This document shows, one piece after another, positions 26,773 through 36,391 of a stretch of DNA of 64,000 bases. Location of the stretch: positions 45,894 to 109,893 of the forward strand of contig NZ_JAETGO010000094.1 of the NCBI RefSeq assembly GCF_016765695.1, in the 5' to 3' direction. The translations under genes and the position numbers were made by a program. The notes under the pieces are model-generated. The model saw nothing but the letters and a program-made list of their open reading frames with translations, ran no database searches and had not been told where the DNA came from. Position 1 is the first letter of the stretch; each line of letters begins with the position of its first letter. The stretch comes from Sporosalibacterium faouarense. GTDB lineage: Bacteria > Bacillota > Clostridia > Tissierellales > VENL01.

Positions 26773-27996
26773 GCTTTTTACTCTATAAATAATGCTAACA
26801 AGCATAGTAAGTATGATTAAAGTTAAAGTTATTGATCCCCACATTTTTAATGAAAACTTAAAAACTCCAGTCCAAGTAGGTGTAAAAATATAGTTTGTTT
26901 CTGAAGCAACTATTGAGGAAGCAGCTATATAATTTTTGAATGCAAAATTATATAGTATATAGGAGTATCCAAATGCAAAGATTCCGTGTAGAGCCTTAGC
27001 TAAAATATAGATTTTTGTATTAATATCTGTTTTACTTAACATTGTCATAGATTGGCTATGAATTGATAGACCACTCCAGCCTATTAATAAGCTAGCAACA
27101 GATATTTTTGTGGACAACTCTACTGAGGATACAGAGGACACTAGGCTACAACCATTGGTTATCTCAATTACGCCACTTAAAGTTGCATGAATAATTTCTT
27201 TGTTATTTATGAATGGGAAGACAAAAGATATAAGGTTGGAGATGGCTGTTAATACACTAGTTATTTCTAGGATTCTAATCACTACTGAATACAATATGAT
27301 AAATCCACCAACCATGAACATAGTATTCATACCTTCTTTAACTGAGTCTCCCATTAAAACACCTAGTGGTCTATTGTCTTCTTTTCGAGACCTAAGTAGT
27401 TCTTGCAATGCAGTTTTTATGTAATTTCCATTATTTTTAGGATCAGAGCTAGGTCGTTCATTCCTTTTATAATAGCTAAAAATTATACCAACAGTAATAG
27501 CACCTAGATAATGGGATATAACTATTAGAGGTCCTATGCTTACATTACGGAACATGCCAACAGAAACAGCCCCAATCATAAAGAGGGGACCAGAGGTACT
27601 ACAAAATGACGATAGTCTTTGAGCTTCTGTTCTAGTAATTGTGTTTTTAAGTCTAAGGTTGGATACCAGCTTAACTCCAACTGGATATCCTGAAGTAATA
27701 CTCATGGCAAGGGGAAAGGCTCCTTTGCCAGACACATTAAAAAGGGGCCCCATAATTGGATTTAGTAAGGATCCTAGGAAGTTAACTACTCCTAAACCAA
27801 CCAAAATTTCTGAGCCAATAAAGAATGGTAATAGAGAAGGTAAAACAATATTAAACCATGTAGACAATCCATTTTTTGCTGCGTCTACTGCATCCTTAGG
27901 ATAAATTATAATTGTTAAGACTATACAAATTGCAATAATAACAGTCATGTATGTTGTTATTTTAAATCTATTATTTATAGTTCTGTCTTTTAACAT
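26764..27996 (-). CDS. ylbJ: Sporulation integral membrane protein YlbJ
   Basis: 410 residues with about eight to ten hydrophobic segments. YlbJ is a forespore-stage membrane protein with two nucleoside-recognition 'gate' domains, needed for spore cortex formation in Bacillus; SNP-type conserved segments FNIVLPSLLPFFIGSE, SGYPVGVKLV and SFCSTSGPLFMIG are present. GGGAGGTAC precedes the ATG. It faces its Bacillus-order neighbours in the opposite direction. Good indicator of a spore-forming lineage. No sigma-E promoter could be assigned with confidence. Confidence 0.88.
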   Translation of the reverse strand: MLKDRTINNRFKITTYMTVIIAICIVLTIIIYPKDAVDAAKNGLSTWFNIVLPSLLPFFIGSEILVGLGVVNFLGSLLNPIMGPLFNVSGKGAFPLAMSITSGYPVGVKLVSNLRLKNTITRTEAQRLSSFCSTSGPLFMIGAVSVGMFRNVSIGPLIVISHYLGAITVGIIFSYYKRNERPSSDPKNNGNYIKTALQELLRSRKEDNRPLGVLMGDSVKEGMNTMFMVGGFIILYSVVIRILEITSVLTAISNLISFVFPFINNKEIIHATLSGVIEITNGCSLVSSVSSVELSTKISVASLLIGWSGLSIHSQSMTMLSKTDINTKIYILAKALHGIFAFGYSYILYNFAFKNYIAASSIVASETNYIFTPTWTGVFKFSLKMWGSITLTLIILTMLVSIIYRVKSKI

Positions 27997-28238
27997 AATG
28001 TACCTCCCTGTAGTCTACTATGATATATGTATATTTATGTAATAGTTTTTTTATGATTTCACTTGCAAAATAAATAGTAGGGAGTTTATATGAATTATCA
28101 GAAATGATATAATACAAATATTATTGAAAATTGTTATAAACAATAGAATTTTATAATGTTTTAGGAGTTGGATTTATATGTCTTTTATGTCTATATTAAT
28201 GAGATAGATATAATGATTACACATGAGGAGGTTAAAAC

Positions 28239-29339
28239 ATGGAGAGTATTGATAAGATTAAGTATATATTAGGCCTAGAGGTTAATTATTTAAATATCCC
28301 AGTAAGAGATATTCTTATAGCCCTTGGGATATTCATAGCTTTTCTTATATTACGAAAAGTATTGACTAAGTACATATCAAGAATAATATTAAAATTTGTA
28401 AGTAATACTAAATCTGAAATTGATGATGACATTTTTAGGGCTTTTGATAAACCTGTTAAAGGACTATTTACAATACTAGGACTTTATTTATCATTAACTT
28501 ACCTGCCTTTAAGTATTTCGATTAATGAAGTGATTACCAAACTTTTTCGTTCTGGAATAGTTATACTTTTGGCATGGGGATTTTATAATTTAGAAGGAAC
28601 ATATTCAATTCTTCACGAAAAGATGAAGGATAAGCTTAACATTAAAGCAAATAAGATAGTCAAACCATTTTTATCAAAGGTCTTAAGATTTATCACTATA
28701 GTTATAGCAGCAGGAATTGTTGCACAGGAGTTCGACTTTAATGTAAGTGGCTTTATCGCTGGATTAGGTATAGGTGGTTTAGCAGTAGCCTTAGCAGCTA
28801 AGGACACTTTATCTAATATCTTTGGTGGAATCGTGATTATAGTTGATAAACCCTTTGACATAGGAGATTGGATACTGTCTGGAGATATGGAAGGGGTAGT
28901 TGAAGATATAAACTTTAGGAGTACGAGAATAAGAACCTTTGCCAAAGCTTTAGTTACAGTTCCTAATTCTAAGTTAGTTGATCAACCAATAATAAATTAT
29001 TCAAGAAGGGGAATAAGAAGGGTTACTTTTAAATTAGGGGTTACATATGATACACCTATTGACAAACTAAAGCAGTCTATAAATAGAATAGAAAAGATGC
29101 TTTATGACCACCCTAGAGTAGAAAATGAAACTATTTTTGTAAAGTTTGATGAATTCAATGATAGTAGTCTAGATATATTTTTATATTTTTTCACTTCTAC
29201 AGCTAATTGGGAAGAGTATTTAAACATCAAACAAGAAGTTAATTTTAAGATAATGGAAATTTTAGAGGAAGAAGGGGTTTCAGCAGCATTTCCAAGCAGA
29301 AGTATTTATTTTGAAAATAAAATAGAGACATCCAAATAG
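28239..29339 (+). CDS. MscS-family mechanosensitive ion channel
   Basis: 366 residues. Three or more N-terminal helices (about 22-45, 75-95, 105-130), then the pore helix TM3 region with GFIAGLGIGGLAVALAAKD, the beta domain (VIIVDKPFDIGDWI, VVEDINFRSTRIRT, VTVPNSKLVDQPIINYSR) and a C-terminal alpha/beta domain. This is the YnaI/YkuT-type medium-length form. Opens under hypo-osmotic stress. GAGGAGG precedes the ATG. Candidate extended -10 TGATATAAT at 28105-28113. Not part of the Bacillus ylb order. Confidence 0.92.
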   Translation: MESIDKIKYILGLEVNYLNIPVRDILIALGIFIAFLILRKVLTKYISRIILKFVSNTKSEIDDDIFRAFDKPVKGLFTILGLYLSLTYLPLSISINEVITKLFRSGIVILLAWGFYNLEGTYSILHEKMKDKLNIKANKIVKPFLSKVLRFITIVIAAGIVAQEFDFNVSGFIAGLGIGGLAVALAAKDTLSNIFGGIVIIVDKPFDIGDWILSGDMEGVVEDINFRSTRIRTFAKALVTVPNSKLVDQPIINYSRRGIRRVTFKLGVTYDTPIDKLKQSINRIEKMLYDHPRVENETIFVKFDEFNDSSLDIFLYFFTSTANWEEYLNIKQEVNFKIMEILEEEGVSAAFPSRSIYFENKIETSK

Positions 29340-29366
29340 GATCAAATAGAATTTAAACAAATAAAG

Positions 29367-29393
29367 AGCCTTAGAAGTTAAACTTCTAAGGCT
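29367..29393. terminator. Bidirectional terminator between mscS-like gene and guaD
   Basis: AGCCTTAGAAG (29367-29377) pairs with CTTCTAAGGCT (29383-29393) around loop TTAAA. Convergent genes flank it. Confidence 0.75.
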
Positions 29394-29412
29394 AAAGATT
29401 TGTCTACCTATA

Positions 29413-30711
29413 TTAATCTAGTTGTGGCTCTTCGATTTTTTTGCCAGCAACATATCTTTCAATAATGTTTCTGTCATCGCCAATATAAATATACCTTTGT
29501 AGACGCTCTCTTAACGTAATATTTAAATCTCCAAGACTACTGTCGTCTATAACTAGGGCATCAAACTCATATCCTTCTTCAAAGCTTCCTACGTTGCCAA
29601 AGAAGCTACCACTACCTTTAGTACCTAAATAGAAAGCTTCCTCGGTAGTAAGCCAGTCTAATTTTTTGTCAGACTCAAGCCATTTAATCTTTGATGCTTG
29701 CATAGCTGCAACCATAACATTAGGAATTGAAACCTTATGACCTGCACCAACATCTGTGCCTAATCCTACATTTACTCCTTTATTCAAGAACTTGCGAACT
29801 GGCATAATGCCACTGGCAAGATTATAATTAGCATTAGGACAGTGGGCAGCATACACTCCGTTTTTAGCCATTAAATCTATTTCTTTGTCAGTATTATGAA
29901 CGCAGTGGGCCATTACAGTTGGTACTTGACCAAAGCATTTAAAGTTATTATATACACTTGCATAATCTTCAAACTCTGGGTGCAACTCTTTTACCCATTC
30001 AACTTCTCCTAAATTTTCCGAAATGTGAGATTGAATTGGAACATTATATTTTGCTGCTAATTCACCAAATCCTCCTAATGATTCTGGTGTACAGGTTGGT
30101 ACAAATCTTGGAGTTACGATTGGCTTAACTATATTAGATTTATTACCATATTCCTTTAGAATCTCTTCAGTATCTGAAAGTGATAGTTCTGTAGTTTCAA
30201 TTAAGAAATCTGGCGAGTTTCTATCCATCCCTACTTTTCCCACATAGGCACCCAATCCAGATTGAATAAAGTAATCTAATAATATCTTAGTAGATTCTTT
30301 GTGAAGACTACTGAATACAACTATTCTTGTAGTACCTTGCTTCCAAATTTCTTTTACAACTCTTTTATATATTTTTTTTGCATAATTAGGGTCAGCATAT
30401 TTTGCTTCCTCAGGAAAAGTGTATTGATTAAGCCAAGGAAGTAGTTCTTTGTCCATTCCTAAACCTCTATTAGCATATTGTGGAGCATGAAAATGCAAAT
30501 CAGAAAAACCCGGTATTATAAGCTTGTTGCCATAGTCAATAACATTTTGATTTTTGTATTTATCTGGTAAAATACTTAGTACTTCTTTGACTCTTCCATT
30601 CTCTACAACAATGTATCCATTCTTTAAGATATTGAATTCCTTTGACGTTGGTGTAAAAATAATATTACCTTTATAAATAGTTGTTTGGCTGTTAGTGCTA
30701 CTGTCACTCAT
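29413..30711 (-). CDS. guaD: Guanine deaminase
   Basis: 432-residue amidohydrolase converting guanine to xanthine. Zinc site pieces: PGFSDLHFHAPQY, SHISEN, HCVH and GTDVGAGHK; LLPWLNQYTFPEEA is a guanine-deaminase hallmark distinguishing it from other amidohydrolases. AAGGAGTGATTAG precedes the ATG. It interrupts the ylb block, suggesting insertion in this lineage. No guanine riboswitch was found upstream; a minus-strand promoter candidate lies 200 bases away. N-terminal Ser/Thr-rich ten residues are unremarkable. Confidence 0.92.
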   Translation of the reverse strand: MSDSSTNSQTTIYKGNIIFTPTSKEFNILKNGYIVVENGRVKEVLSILPDKYKNQNVIDYGNKLIIPGFSDLHFHAPQYANRGLGMDKELLPWLNQYTFPEEAKYADPNYAKKIYKRVVKEIWKQGTTRIVVFSSLHKESTKILLDYFIQSGLGAYVGKVGMDRNSPDFLIETTELSLSDTEEILKEYGNKSNIVKPIVTPRFVPTCTPESLGGFGELAAKYNVPIQSHISENLGEVEWVKELHPEFEDYASVYNNFKCFGQVPTVMAHCVHNTDKEIDLMAKNGVYAAHCPNANYNLASGIMPVRKFLNKGVNVGLGTDVGAGHKVSIPNVMVAAMQASKIKWLESDKKLDWLTTEEAFYLGTKGSGSFFGNVGSFEEGYEFDALVIDDSSLGDLNITLRERLQRYIYIGDDRNIIERYVAGKKIEEPQLD

Positions 30712-30915
30712 CTAATCACTCCTTGAATCTCATTCTACATTAAATTTCACAAAAAAATAAGCCATAATTTTGCGAATACCTTATATATTATATATAAATT
30801 ATATTATATGAAAGCGTATTCCCATATGTAAAAAGCTAACAAAATGATTACATAAATTATATATTTATATTTACATAAATTTAATTAAAATATACTATAT
30901 ATAGTTATAGTACTA

Positions 30916-30945
30916 ATAATAATCTGATATAATGTAGAACGTCAA
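30916..30945 (-). promoter_or_regulatory. Candidate promoter of guaD
   Basis: Minus strand TTGACG, 18 bases, TATTAT. It would give a leader of about 200 bases before guaD. Confidence 0.4.
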
Positions 30946-30984
30946 CATAATAGATTGGAATATTATAACATTAGAATTGTGATT

Positions 30985-31198
30985 TGAGAAAATTGCATGT
31001 TAAAACTTTATGCAAAATTATATTCTAGTGACTTAAGTATTTAGCCAATTTGATAATAAGTTCATAGTAAAAGTTACTACTTAAGTCATATCTGGGAAAT
31101 AATCTTGTGATGTAAGTTTAGTTTTTTAATATGTGAACTACTAAACTGCATCATTTATAATTAGATTTGTTAAAAATGTGATTCGCTGAAAGTTCTCA
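30985..31198 (+). repeat. Long copy of dispersed inverted-end repeat
   Basis: Left end TGAGAAAATTGCATGTTAAA followed by ACTTTATGCAAAATTATAT; right end AAAATGTGATT...AAGTTCTCATT whose reverse complement again begins AATGAGAA. Length 214 bases. The inner part includes CTACTTAAGTCATATCTGGG. No ORF. Possibly a MITE-like element. Confidence 0.55.
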
Positions 31199-31263
31199 TT
31201 AAATGTTGGAAATACTCTTAAAGTTAGTTATTTAGTATGTAGGTCAATATATGGGGTGATTTT

Positions 31264-32052
31264 GTGAATGATGGACATAAAATAGGTTTAGCATTAGGTT
31301 CAGGAGGAGCTAGGGGTCTAGCACATATTGGAGTATTAAAGGCCCTTGAGGAACATGACATTAAAATAGACATGATTTCTGGTTGTAGTGCAGGGGCCTT
31401 AGTAGGAGGATTATACTGTTGTGGTATTTCTCCAAAGATGATAGCAGACATTGCTTTTCAACTGGATATGAAAACATGGGTTGATTTAACAGTACCTAAA
31501 AAAGGATTTATAAAAGGCGAGAAAATCCAAGAAATTGTTAAACTATTAACAAGATGTAGAAATATTGAGGATTTAAAAATACCCTTTACTGCTATATCAA
31601 CTGATTTAAAAGTAGGACAGAGATATATATTTAATAAAGGTCCCCTTTATAGAGCTATAAGAGCAAGTATATCTGTACCGGGAGTTTTTGAGCCATTAAG
31701 AATGGGAAATAAGGTTTTAGTAGATGGAGCAGTTATTGATAGAGTTCCTGCTTCTGTTGTAAAGGGTATGGGATCAGATATTGTGATTGCAGTGGATGTA
31801 GGGTTTGGAGCTCCTCAAGGTAAAATAAATCATATAATTGATGTTATGCTTCAATCAATAGATGTAATGTCTAGACAAATATCTAAGAGAAGTTTTATTA
31901 AAGCGGATATACTATTAGAACCATCTCTGACTCACATAGGAGGAACAAAGTTTAATCTTGTTGATGAATGTGTGGAAATAGGCTATAATACTACAATTGA
32001 AAAAATTGATGAAATAAAAGGATTACTGAATGAAAAGAATTATGCAATTTAA
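31264..32052 (+). CDS. Patatin-like phospholipase (YlbK/RssA family)
   Basis: 262-residue patatin hydrolase. LGSGGARGLAHIGVL (oxyanion loop), nucleophile Ser42 in GCSAGALVGG and Asp154 in VDGAVIDRVPAS form the Ser-Asp dyad. Predicted cytoplasmic, no signal peptide. Start is GTG at 31264 with GGGGTGA five bases upstream. Position before tmcAL matches Bacillus ylbK. Natural lipid substrate unknown. Confidence 0.9.
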   Translation: MNDGHKIGLALGSGGARGLAHIGVLKALEEHDIKIDMISGCSAGALVGGLYCCGISPKMIADIAFQLDMKTWVDLTVPKKGFIKGEKIQEIVKLLTRCRNIEDLKIPFTAISTDLKVGQRYIFNKGPLYRAIRASISVPGVFEPLRMGNKVLVDGAVIDRVPASVVKGMGSDIVIAVDVGFGAPQGKINHIIDVMLQSIDVMSRQISKRSFIKADILLEPSLTHIGGTKFNLVDECVEIGYNTTIEKIDEIKGLLNEKNYAI

Positions 32053-32078
32053 AAAGGAGTATCCTGTGTACTTTCTGA

Positions 32079-32096
32079 AGGGGATCTAAGTCCCCC
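32079..32096. terminator. Weak hairpin between patatin-like gene and tmcAL
   Basis: GGGGA (32080-32084) pairs with TCCCC (32091-32095), loop TCTAAG, between convergent genes. It lacks a clear T-tract either side. Confidence 0.35.
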
Positions 32097-32124
32097 TAAT
32101 AGATTAACTTTCATTCTTAAATTA

Positions 32125-33390
32125 TCAGTTATTTTTTATATATGGTGAATTTAAAAAATCTAAACTCACTTTTGGTTCATCATATTTCTTTAGTCCAAGA
32201 AAATAAATATCTGTAGCTTTTATGTCATACCTAATCATTTCTTCAAGGCTGTTGTTACTTAATTTTGAATAATTAGCAAACTTAGTGATGATTGGAAGTT
32301 TTGAGGTTTTTTTAGCCTTATTGAGTATTTCAATTCCTTTTTTATTAAAAGCCAATACTCTAATGTAGCTTGGCCCTTTACTATGCAAATGCAAAAAAGA
32401 ATCTTCGTATAGACCAAGTAATAAATGCATCATTATTCTTTGGAGCCTTGTATATGTATATCTTTTTGTCTTTATACAATCAATGATAGAATTAATATTA
32501 TTAAACTTTTCACTACAGCTTTTGATACGGTTTTCTAATCCCTCATCTACATCAAAAATTTTTCTTATCATTTTCTTATCTAGACTTCTTAGTAGATAGA
32601 TTAAAATATCATTAAAATTATCTATTCTATTAAAACTTCCATAGGTTTTAAGGTTCTTTTCTAAAATACTGTAAGTAGGTAATGGAACTGTCTTTCTTAT
32701 ACATGACAAATCTTTTTTTTCGAATAATTCTGTTCTAATAGCAGTTGCGCTAGACAGATTTCCTTGAATCTTTTCTGAATTATAGTGGGCACCCATCCTT
32801 TGTATAGTGTAAGGGATAACAGAGCTATTAAGCTTTTTTAATGCCTTTAAATATTCTAAGGCAAGAATATTATTAGGGTTTGACATTATATTTGAAACAT
32901 CATCAACTGTCATTTCATTTAACCTATTGTTATTCTGCAAATAATTAGTGATTGCCTGAGTTCTAGCTTGAGGAAAGGGAATACCAGTGGCTAATCTATC
33001 CTTTAAGATGTTTTGAAAATCATCGGGCTCTCTATATAAAATGTCAGCCAGTAAATCTAACTTTTCTATATCGCCAGATTCACTTCCGAAGCAAATATAA
33101 TCAGTAACCCCCAATTTATCTAAAATGCTTATAGCACCATAGGCAAAAAACTCAGCACTTTGACATGCATATACAGTAGGTAGTTCTATTACTAGATCTA
33201 CTCCATTATCTATCGCCATTCTTGCCCTTGACCACTTATCTACAAGAGCTGGTTCGCCTCTTTGAAGAAAATTCCCACTCATAACGGCAATCGAATAATC
33301 GCATCCTGTGGAATTCTTAGATTTATTTAAATGATATAAATGTCCATTGTGAAATGGGTTGTATTCAGTTACTAAACCAACTACTTTCAT
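32125..33390 (-). CDS. tmcAL: tRNA(Met) cytidine acetate ligase
   Basis: 421-residue nucleotidyltransferase-fold enzyme (formerly YlbM) that uses acetate and ATP to form ac4C34 in elongator tRNA-Met. MKVVGLVTEYNPFHNGHLYH holds the HxGH-type motif; MSGNFLQRGEPALVDKW and ADILYREP follow; the C-terminal half is the helical tRNA-binding part. The ATG at 33390 lies five bases after GGAGG; the ORF ATG four codons upstream includes that site in its coding frame and was rejected. Divergent from ackA, whose substrate is also acetate. Confidence 0.95.
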   Translation of the reverse strand: MKVVGLVTEYNPFHNGHLYHLNKSKNSTGCDYSIAVMSGNFLQRGEPALVDKWSRARMAIDNGVDLVIELPTVYACQSAEFFAYGAISILDKLGVTDYICFGSESGDIEKLDLLADILYREPDDFQNILKDRLATGIPFPQARTQAITNYLQNNNRLNEMTVDDVSNIMSNPNNILALEYLKALKKLNSSVIPYTIQRMGAHYNSEKIQGNLSSATAIRTELFEKKDLSCIRKTVPLPTYSILEKNLKTYGSFNRIDNFNDILIYLLRSLDKKMIRKIFDVDEGLENRIKSCSEKFNNINSIIDCIKTKRYTYTRLQRIMMHLLLGLYEDSFLHLHSKGPSYIRVLAFNKKGIEILNKAKKTSKLPIITKFANYSKLSNNSLEEMIRYDIKATDIYFLGLKKYDEPKVSLDFLNSPYIKNN

Positions 33391-33606
33391 AAGTACCTCC
33401 ATATTTTTATTTCTATAAGCATTTTATTACAAATTATAACCCTTTTCAAAGTATAATACTACAAATTACATAATTATGGATAATAATTTATTATAAAATA
33501 ATATATGAAGGTAATAATAGTAAAGTATGGATATAATGTTGATTTTTTTGGTTAATTGTATTAATATGATACTTGGTGATAGAATGAATCGATAGGAGGA
33601 GTAAGG

Positions 33607-34797
33607 ATGAATATTTTAGTAATTAACTGCGGAAGTTCTTCATTAAAATATCAGTTAATAGATATGACAAATGAAGAGGTTTTAGCTAAGGGTTTAGCAG
33701 AAAGAATTGGTATAGAAGGAGCTAGAATAAAGCATAAACCATCGGGTAAGGAAGACGTTGTTATAGAGAAGCCAATGTCAAATCATAAGGTTGCTTTAGA
33801 AATAGTATTAAATGCTATAGTTAGCCCAGATCACGGTGTAATCAATTCAATGGATGAGATAAGTGCGGTTGGACATAGAGTTGTTCACGGTGGAGAGAAA
33901 TTCTCAGGTTCTGTAATCATTGATGACGAAGTTATGGAAGCTTTAAGAGAATGTATTGATTTAGCACCATTACATAACCCACCAAACATTATGGGTATAG
34001 AGGCTTGTCAAGAATTAATGCCTAATGTTCCAATGGTAGGAGTATTCGATACTGCTTTCCATCAAACAATGCCTGAAGAAGCATATATCTATCCATTACC
34101 ATATGAAGTATATGAAAAATATGGTGTAAGAAGATATGGATTCCACGGAACTTCACATAAATATGTAGCTAATAAGGCAGCAAGTGTTTTAGGACAAAAT
34201 ATAGATGACTTAAGAATTATCACTTGCCACTTAGGTAACGGAGCTAGTGTGGCAGCAGTTGACCACGGTAAGTCAGTTGATACTAGTATGGGATTAACAC
34301 CTCTTGAGGGACTTGCTATGGGTACAAGATGTGGTGATATCGATCCAGCAATAGTAACTTTCCTTATGGAGAAGGAAGGATTAGATATAGATGGAATTAA
34401 TAATTTGATGAATAAGAAATCTGGTGTTCTTGGAGTATCTGGAGTAAGTAGTGACTTTAGAGATATCGAAGAAGCGACTGAAAAAGGAAATGAAAGAGCA
34501 AAGCTAGCTTTAAATGTATTTGCTAGAAGGGTTAAAAAATATATAGGATCTTATGCAGCAGTTATGGGCGGAGTTGATGCTATAGTATTTACAGCAGGAC
34601 TTGGTGAAAACTCTCCTGAGATTAGAGAAACTATTTGTGAGGGCTTAGGATTTATAGGAATAGAAATAGATAAAGAAGAAAATAATGTAAGAGGAAAAGA
34701 TAAAGTAGTGAGTACAGAAGACTCAAATGTTAAGGTGTTAGTAGTTCCAACAAATGAAGAACTGATGATAGCAAGAGATACTAAGGAATTAATATAA
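33607..34797 (+). CDS. ackA: Acetate kinase
   Basis: 396 residues; makes ATP and acetate from acetyl phosphate in fermentation. [58 protein letters not shown] and [14 protein letters not shown] are intact. AGGAGGAG precedes the ATG. The sequence is richer in C/G-ending codons than its neighbours, as expected for a highly expressed gene. No pta is adjacent. Followed by a small hairpin. Confidence 0.97.
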   Translation: MNILVINCGSSSLKYQLIDMTNEEVLAKGLAERIGIEGARIKHKPSGKEDVVIEKPMSNHKVALEIVLNAIVSPDHGVINSMDEISAVGHRVVHGGEKFSGSVIIDDEVMEALRECIDLAPLHNPPNIMGIEACQELMPNVPMVGVFDTAFHQTMPEEAYIYPLPYEVYEKYGVRRYGFHGTSHKYVANKAASVLGQNIDDLRIITCHLGNGASVAAVDHGKSVDTSMGLTPLEGLAMGTRCGDIDPAIVTFLMEKEGLDIDGINNLMNKKSGVLGVSGVSSDFRDIEEATEKGNERAKLALNVFARRVKKYIGSYAAVMGGVDAIVFTAGLGENSPEIRETICEGLGFIGIEIDKEENNVRGKDKVVSTEDSNVKVLVVPTNEELMIARDTKELI

Positions 34798-34804
34798 TAA
34801 TTGG

Positions 34805-34823
34805 GGCAGGATTACCTGCCTTT
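34805..34823 (+). terminator. Terminator after ackA
   Basis: GGCAGG (34805-34810), loop ATTA, CCTGCC (34815-34820), then TTTAATT. Short stem and short T run. Confidence 0.6.
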
Positions 34824-34864
34824 AATTATCCAATAGAACTCTTAAGTCTAAAACAACAAAGTTC

Positions 34865-34893
34865 TTGACAAACGTGCGATACCTTTATATAAT
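34865..34893 (+). promoter_or_regulatory. Consensus sigma-A promoter of DUF177-rpmF
   Basis: TTGACA, 17 bases, TATAAT: a perfect match to the consensus, 34 bases before the DUF177 ATG, in keeping with high expression of a ribosomal-protein operon. Confidence 0.85.
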
Positions 34894-34927
34894 AAAATTT
34901 GGCAATAATTAAGAGGTGATCTTTATA

Positions 34928-35434
34928 ATGAGGATTAATCTATCAAGACTTCTTGATAAAATTGTTTATAAGATTGATATATCTGAAAAAATGGATATAA
35001 ACAAATTAGAAATAGGGAAGAGAACTCTTGAATTAGTTGAACCTATTGATATTAAAGGCCAAGTCTTTAAAACAGATGATGGTAACTTTATTCATGTGGA
35101 TATTACTTGTGAATACAAGGAAAACTGTGATAGATGTTTGAAATCCTTCACAAACAAAATAGAAACAGTTTTATCAGGAAGACTTATAGAAAAATCAAAT
35201 AAGAAATTTAATGATGATGATGAGATTTTAATTCATTATCAAGGGGACAATTTATTTTTAGAAGAACCAGTTATTTCTACTATTATACTTTCTTTACCTA
35301 TGAAATCACTATGTAAAGATGGTTGTGAAGGATTATGCCCAGTTTGTGGGATTGATCGAAACAAAGAAGAATGTGACTGCGAGGATAATAACATAGATCC
35401 CCGTTTAGCTAAATTAAAAGAACTATTTGACTGA
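34928..35434 (+). CDS. YceD/DUF177 family protein, co-transcribed with L32
   Basis: 168 residues. DUF177 (YceD; YlbN in Bacillus) is almost always cotranscribed with rpmF and has been tied to 23S rRNA maturation or accumulation. Visible: [14 protein letters not shown] and a Cys-rich tail [13 protein letters not shown] followed by [18 protein letters not shown], the diagnostic C-terminus. The ATG at 34928 has AGAGGTGAT about eight bases upstream; an in-frame GTG lies inside that site. Followed by rpmF after 17 bases. Confidence 0.92.
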   Translation: MRINLSRLLDKIVYKIDISEKMDINKLEIGKRTLELVEPIDIKGQVFKTDDGNFIHVDITCEYKENCDRCLKSFTNKIETVLSGRLIEKSNKKFNDDDEILIHYQGDNLFLEEPVISTIILSLPMKSLCKDGCEGLCPVCGIDRNKEECDCEDNNIDPRLAKLKELFD

Positions 35435-35451
35435 TCAAGGAGGTGTTTTTA

Positions 35452-35631
35452 ATGGCAGTACCAAAGCGTAAAACTTCAAAGGCAAGAAGAGATAAGAGAA
35501 GAGCTAATTCATATAAACTAAAAAAAGTTACTATAGCTAAATGTCCACAATGTCATGAACCAAAGTTACCTCATAGGGTATGTAAATCATGTGGATATTA
35601 CAAAAATCAAGAAGTAATTGCAGCAGAATAA
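35452..35631 (+). CDS. rpmF: 50S ribosomal protein L32
   Basis: 59 residues. [18 protein letters not shown] is the standard L32 start; CPQC and CKSCG form the zinc ribbon. AAGGAGGTG precedes the ATG at 35452; upstream in-frame codons belong to the leader. Ends at a strong terminator that separates it from the FapR operon. Confidence 0.97.
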   Translation: MAVPKRKTSKARRDKRRANSYKLKKVTIAKCPQCHEPKLPHRVCKSCGYYKNQEVIAAE

Positions 35632-35652
35632 TAAATGAAATTAATATTTATT

Positions 35653-35687
35653 AAAAATAGTAGTGTATATACACTACTATTTTTTTT
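35653..35687 (+). terminator. Strong terminator after rpmF
   Basis: Perfect 14-bp stem (35654-35667 with 35670-35683) with A run upstream and T run downstream. Confidence 0.88.
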
Positions 35688-35733
35688 GCACAAAATTACT
35701 AATAATAATTAATAATTTAATTACCTAAAACTC

Positions 35734-35762
35734 TTGAATTTTTTAAATTAATAATATATACT
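35734..35762 (+). promoter_or_regulatory. Sigma-A promoter of fapR operon
   Basis: TTGAAT, 17 bases, TATACT. The predicted transcription start falls inside the FapR operator six bases downstream. Confidence 0.75.
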
Positions 35763-35767
35763 AACAA

Positions 35768-35784
35768 TTAGTACTAGGTACTAA
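35768..35784 (+). promoter_or_regulatory. FapR operator
   Basis: TTAGTACTAGGTACTAA is a 17-base inverted repeat matching the Bacillus FapR box (TTAGTAC...GTACTAA form), placed just after the -10 so that bound FapR would block initiation; malonyl-CoA releases FapR. It indicates autoregulation of fapR-plsX-fab. Confidence 0.88.
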
Positions 35785-35811
35785 ATGTTAGTGTTAACTC
35801 GAGGTGATTTA

Positions 35812-36369
35812 ATGGGTAGTAAGAGATTGCCTAAAAAAAAGAGGCAAGATGAACTTAGAGAAAAATTAAAGAAAGATCCTTTTTTAACAGATGAGGAGCT
35901 AACAGAAATATTCTCAGTAAGTATACAAACTATTAGACTGGATAGACTAGAATTGGGTATTCCTGAACTCAGAGAACGAATAAAAAACGTTGCTGAGTTT
36001 AATTATTCAAAGGTGCGTTCAATTGGAGGTACTGAAATTGTAGGTGAACTAGTTGATCTTAACCTTGATAATAATGGTATATCAATTTTGGAAACTAATA
36101 GTGATATGGCATTTCAGAAAACTAATGTAGTAAGGGGACACAATATATTTGCCCAAGCAGAATCCCTAGCAATGGCAGTAATAGATGAAGAAGTAGCTTT
36201 AACTGGAGTTGCAAATATAAAATATAAAAAGCCCGTTAAGGCTGGAGAGAAGCTAATAGCAAAAGCCCAGTTGGTAAGAAAAAGAGGTAATAAATACTTT
36301 GTTCATGTCTTTACATATGTAAGGCAGGAACAGGTTTTTAGAGGTAAATTTATATTGGTTTCTATTTAA
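35812..36369 (+). CDS. fapR: Transcription factor FapR, fatty-acid and phospholipid synthesis repressor
   Basis: 185 residues. N-terminal DeoR-like helix-turn-helix ([20 protein letters not shown] with [17 protein letters not shown]), linker helix, and a C-terminal hotdog domain that binds malonyl-CoA ([27 protein letters not shown]). The ATG at 35812 follows GAGGTGAT; the upstream ATG at 35785 overlaps the region just past the operator and lacks a ribosome site. First gene of the fatty-acid operon. Confidence 0.95.
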   Translation: MGSKRLPKKKRQDELREKLKKDPFLTDEELTEIFSVSIQTIRLDRLELGIPELRERIKNVAEFNYSKVRSIGGTEIVGELVDLNLDNNGISILETNSDMAFQKTNVVRGHNIFAQAESLAMAVIDEEVALTGVANIKYKKPVKAGEKLIAKAQLVRKRGNKYFVHVFTYVRQEQVFRGKFILVSI

Positions 36370-36391
36370 ATCATTGTTTAGGAGGTTTATT

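Larger units (their letters stand above)
30712..31263. other. Divergent intergenic region guaD/patatin-like gene
   Basis: 552 gene-free bases. Contains an AT-rich block flanked by GCGAATACC (30771) and GCGTATTCC (30813), inverted in the GAATAC/GTATTC part; a minus-strand promoter candidate; and the long dispersed repeat copy at 30985-31198. No ORF with a ribosome site. Confidence 0.5.

Noticed and set aside
30712..30930. Possible purine riboswitch before guaD
   Set aside because: The conserved GTTTCTACC-type core is not present; only an AT-rich stretch with a short inverted motif is seen.
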